NCBI GenBank assembly: GCA_934101345.1
Contig: CAKOQV010000005.1
Span: 1-37,230, forward strand
Source of the DNA: an uncultured Bacilli bacterium
GTDB taxonomy: Bacteria; Bacillota_I; Bacilli_A; RF39; UBA660
Reading direction: 5' to 3'
Length of the DNA: 37,230 nt
Shown here: positions 37,199 to 37,230 of the stretch, one piece after another
Layout: the number at the start of each line of letters is the position of its first letter
Position numbering within the stretch: position 1 is the stretch's first letter
The notes under the pieces: model-generated
What the model saw: only the letters and a program-made list of their open reading frames with translations
The model's database searches: none
What the model was told of the DNA's origin: nothing
Program-made: the position numbers and the translations under genes

Positions 37199-37230
37199 TT
37201 TCCTTTCTCATATCTTTATTACTTATTTAT

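Noticed and set aside
1..37230. Possible use of the Mycoplasma code (TGA as tryptophan), suggested by AT richness
   Set aside because: TGA ends the M23 gene (3479-3481), walJ (4234-4236) and the zinc-ribbon gene (5189-5191) at the expected lengths, and tryptophan residues are TGG.
1..37230. CRISPR arrays, tRNA or rRNA genes, insertion sequences, phage genes
   Set aside because: No regular direct repeats with spacers, no cloverleaf-type sequence, no transposase or integrase motif was found when reading both strands.

Overview
The window is an AT-rich (clearly below 30% GC by eye), gene-dense bacterial chromosome segment using the standard bacterial code: TGA is a real stop in several genes and tryptophan is TGG. 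Gene content and order point to class Bacilli. The blocks rpsR/rplI/dnaB/walJ/rlmH, rsmA-yabG-veg, spoVG, yabP-yabQ-divIC beside tilS/ftsH, ywiB-argS-rpoE, and hbs/spoIVA/der all resemble Bacillus subtilis neighbourhoods, and rpoE (the RNA polymerase delta subunit) is typical of Bacilli. The extreme AT bias and trimmed proteins suggest an uncultured, Mollicutes-like lineage of Bacilli; that placement is inference. The genome encodes sporulation: yabG, spoVG, yabP, yabQ, spoIVA and spoVIF are all present and look intact.

Layout. 1-4.7 kb (+): end of rpsR, then a tightly overlapping operon rplI-dnaB-LysM/G5/M23 protein-walJ-rlmH. 4.7-8.4 kb (+): zinc-ribbon membrane protein, rsmA, then yabG-veg, spoVG, yabP-yabQ and divIC. 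8.4-11.6 kb (-): tilS-ftsH, sharing a bidirectional terminator with divIC. 11.7-13.6 kb: a small unknown gene (+) converging on tyrS (-), which has a T-box leader. 13.6-16.7 kb (+): an unexplained double hairpin, prfA-prmC, and two small genes. 16.9-18.9 kb (-): class A penicillin-binding protein. 18.9-25.8 kb (+): ywiB-argS-rpoE; a pair of 2-hydroxyacyl-CoA dehydratase-like genes behind a structured leader; two tandem VUT-like membrane proteins with an S24-type regulator. 25.8-29.9 kb: hbs (-), an AI-2E-type permease (+), spoIVA (-), and a spoVIF-amidotransferase pair (-). 30.0-30.4 kb: a decayed toxin-antitoxin locus. 30.5-37.2 kb (-): der, an unknown gene, engB, a zinc metallopeptidase, cysS, an RluA-type pseudouridine synthase, a methyltransferase and a small unknown protein.

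Most genes are housekeeping: ribosome assembly and modification (rlmH, rsmA, der, engB, Rlu), translation (tyrS, argS, cysS, prfA, prmC, tilS), envelope and division (PBP, divIC, M23 protein), replication (dnaB) and proteolysis (ftsH). Transcription units are compact. Many start 15-20 nt before the start codon, and terminators often contain the stop codon. Vegetative promoters are clear (TTGNNN-17-TATAAT, often extended -10). In contrast, four sporulation units carry CATA-type -10 elements like those used by mother-cell sigma factors. The most unusual region is 21.5-23.7 kb: a three-hairpin leader, whose last hairpin places the Shine-Dalgarno in the loop and the start codon in the stem, precedes two iron-sulfur-type genes of unknown function.
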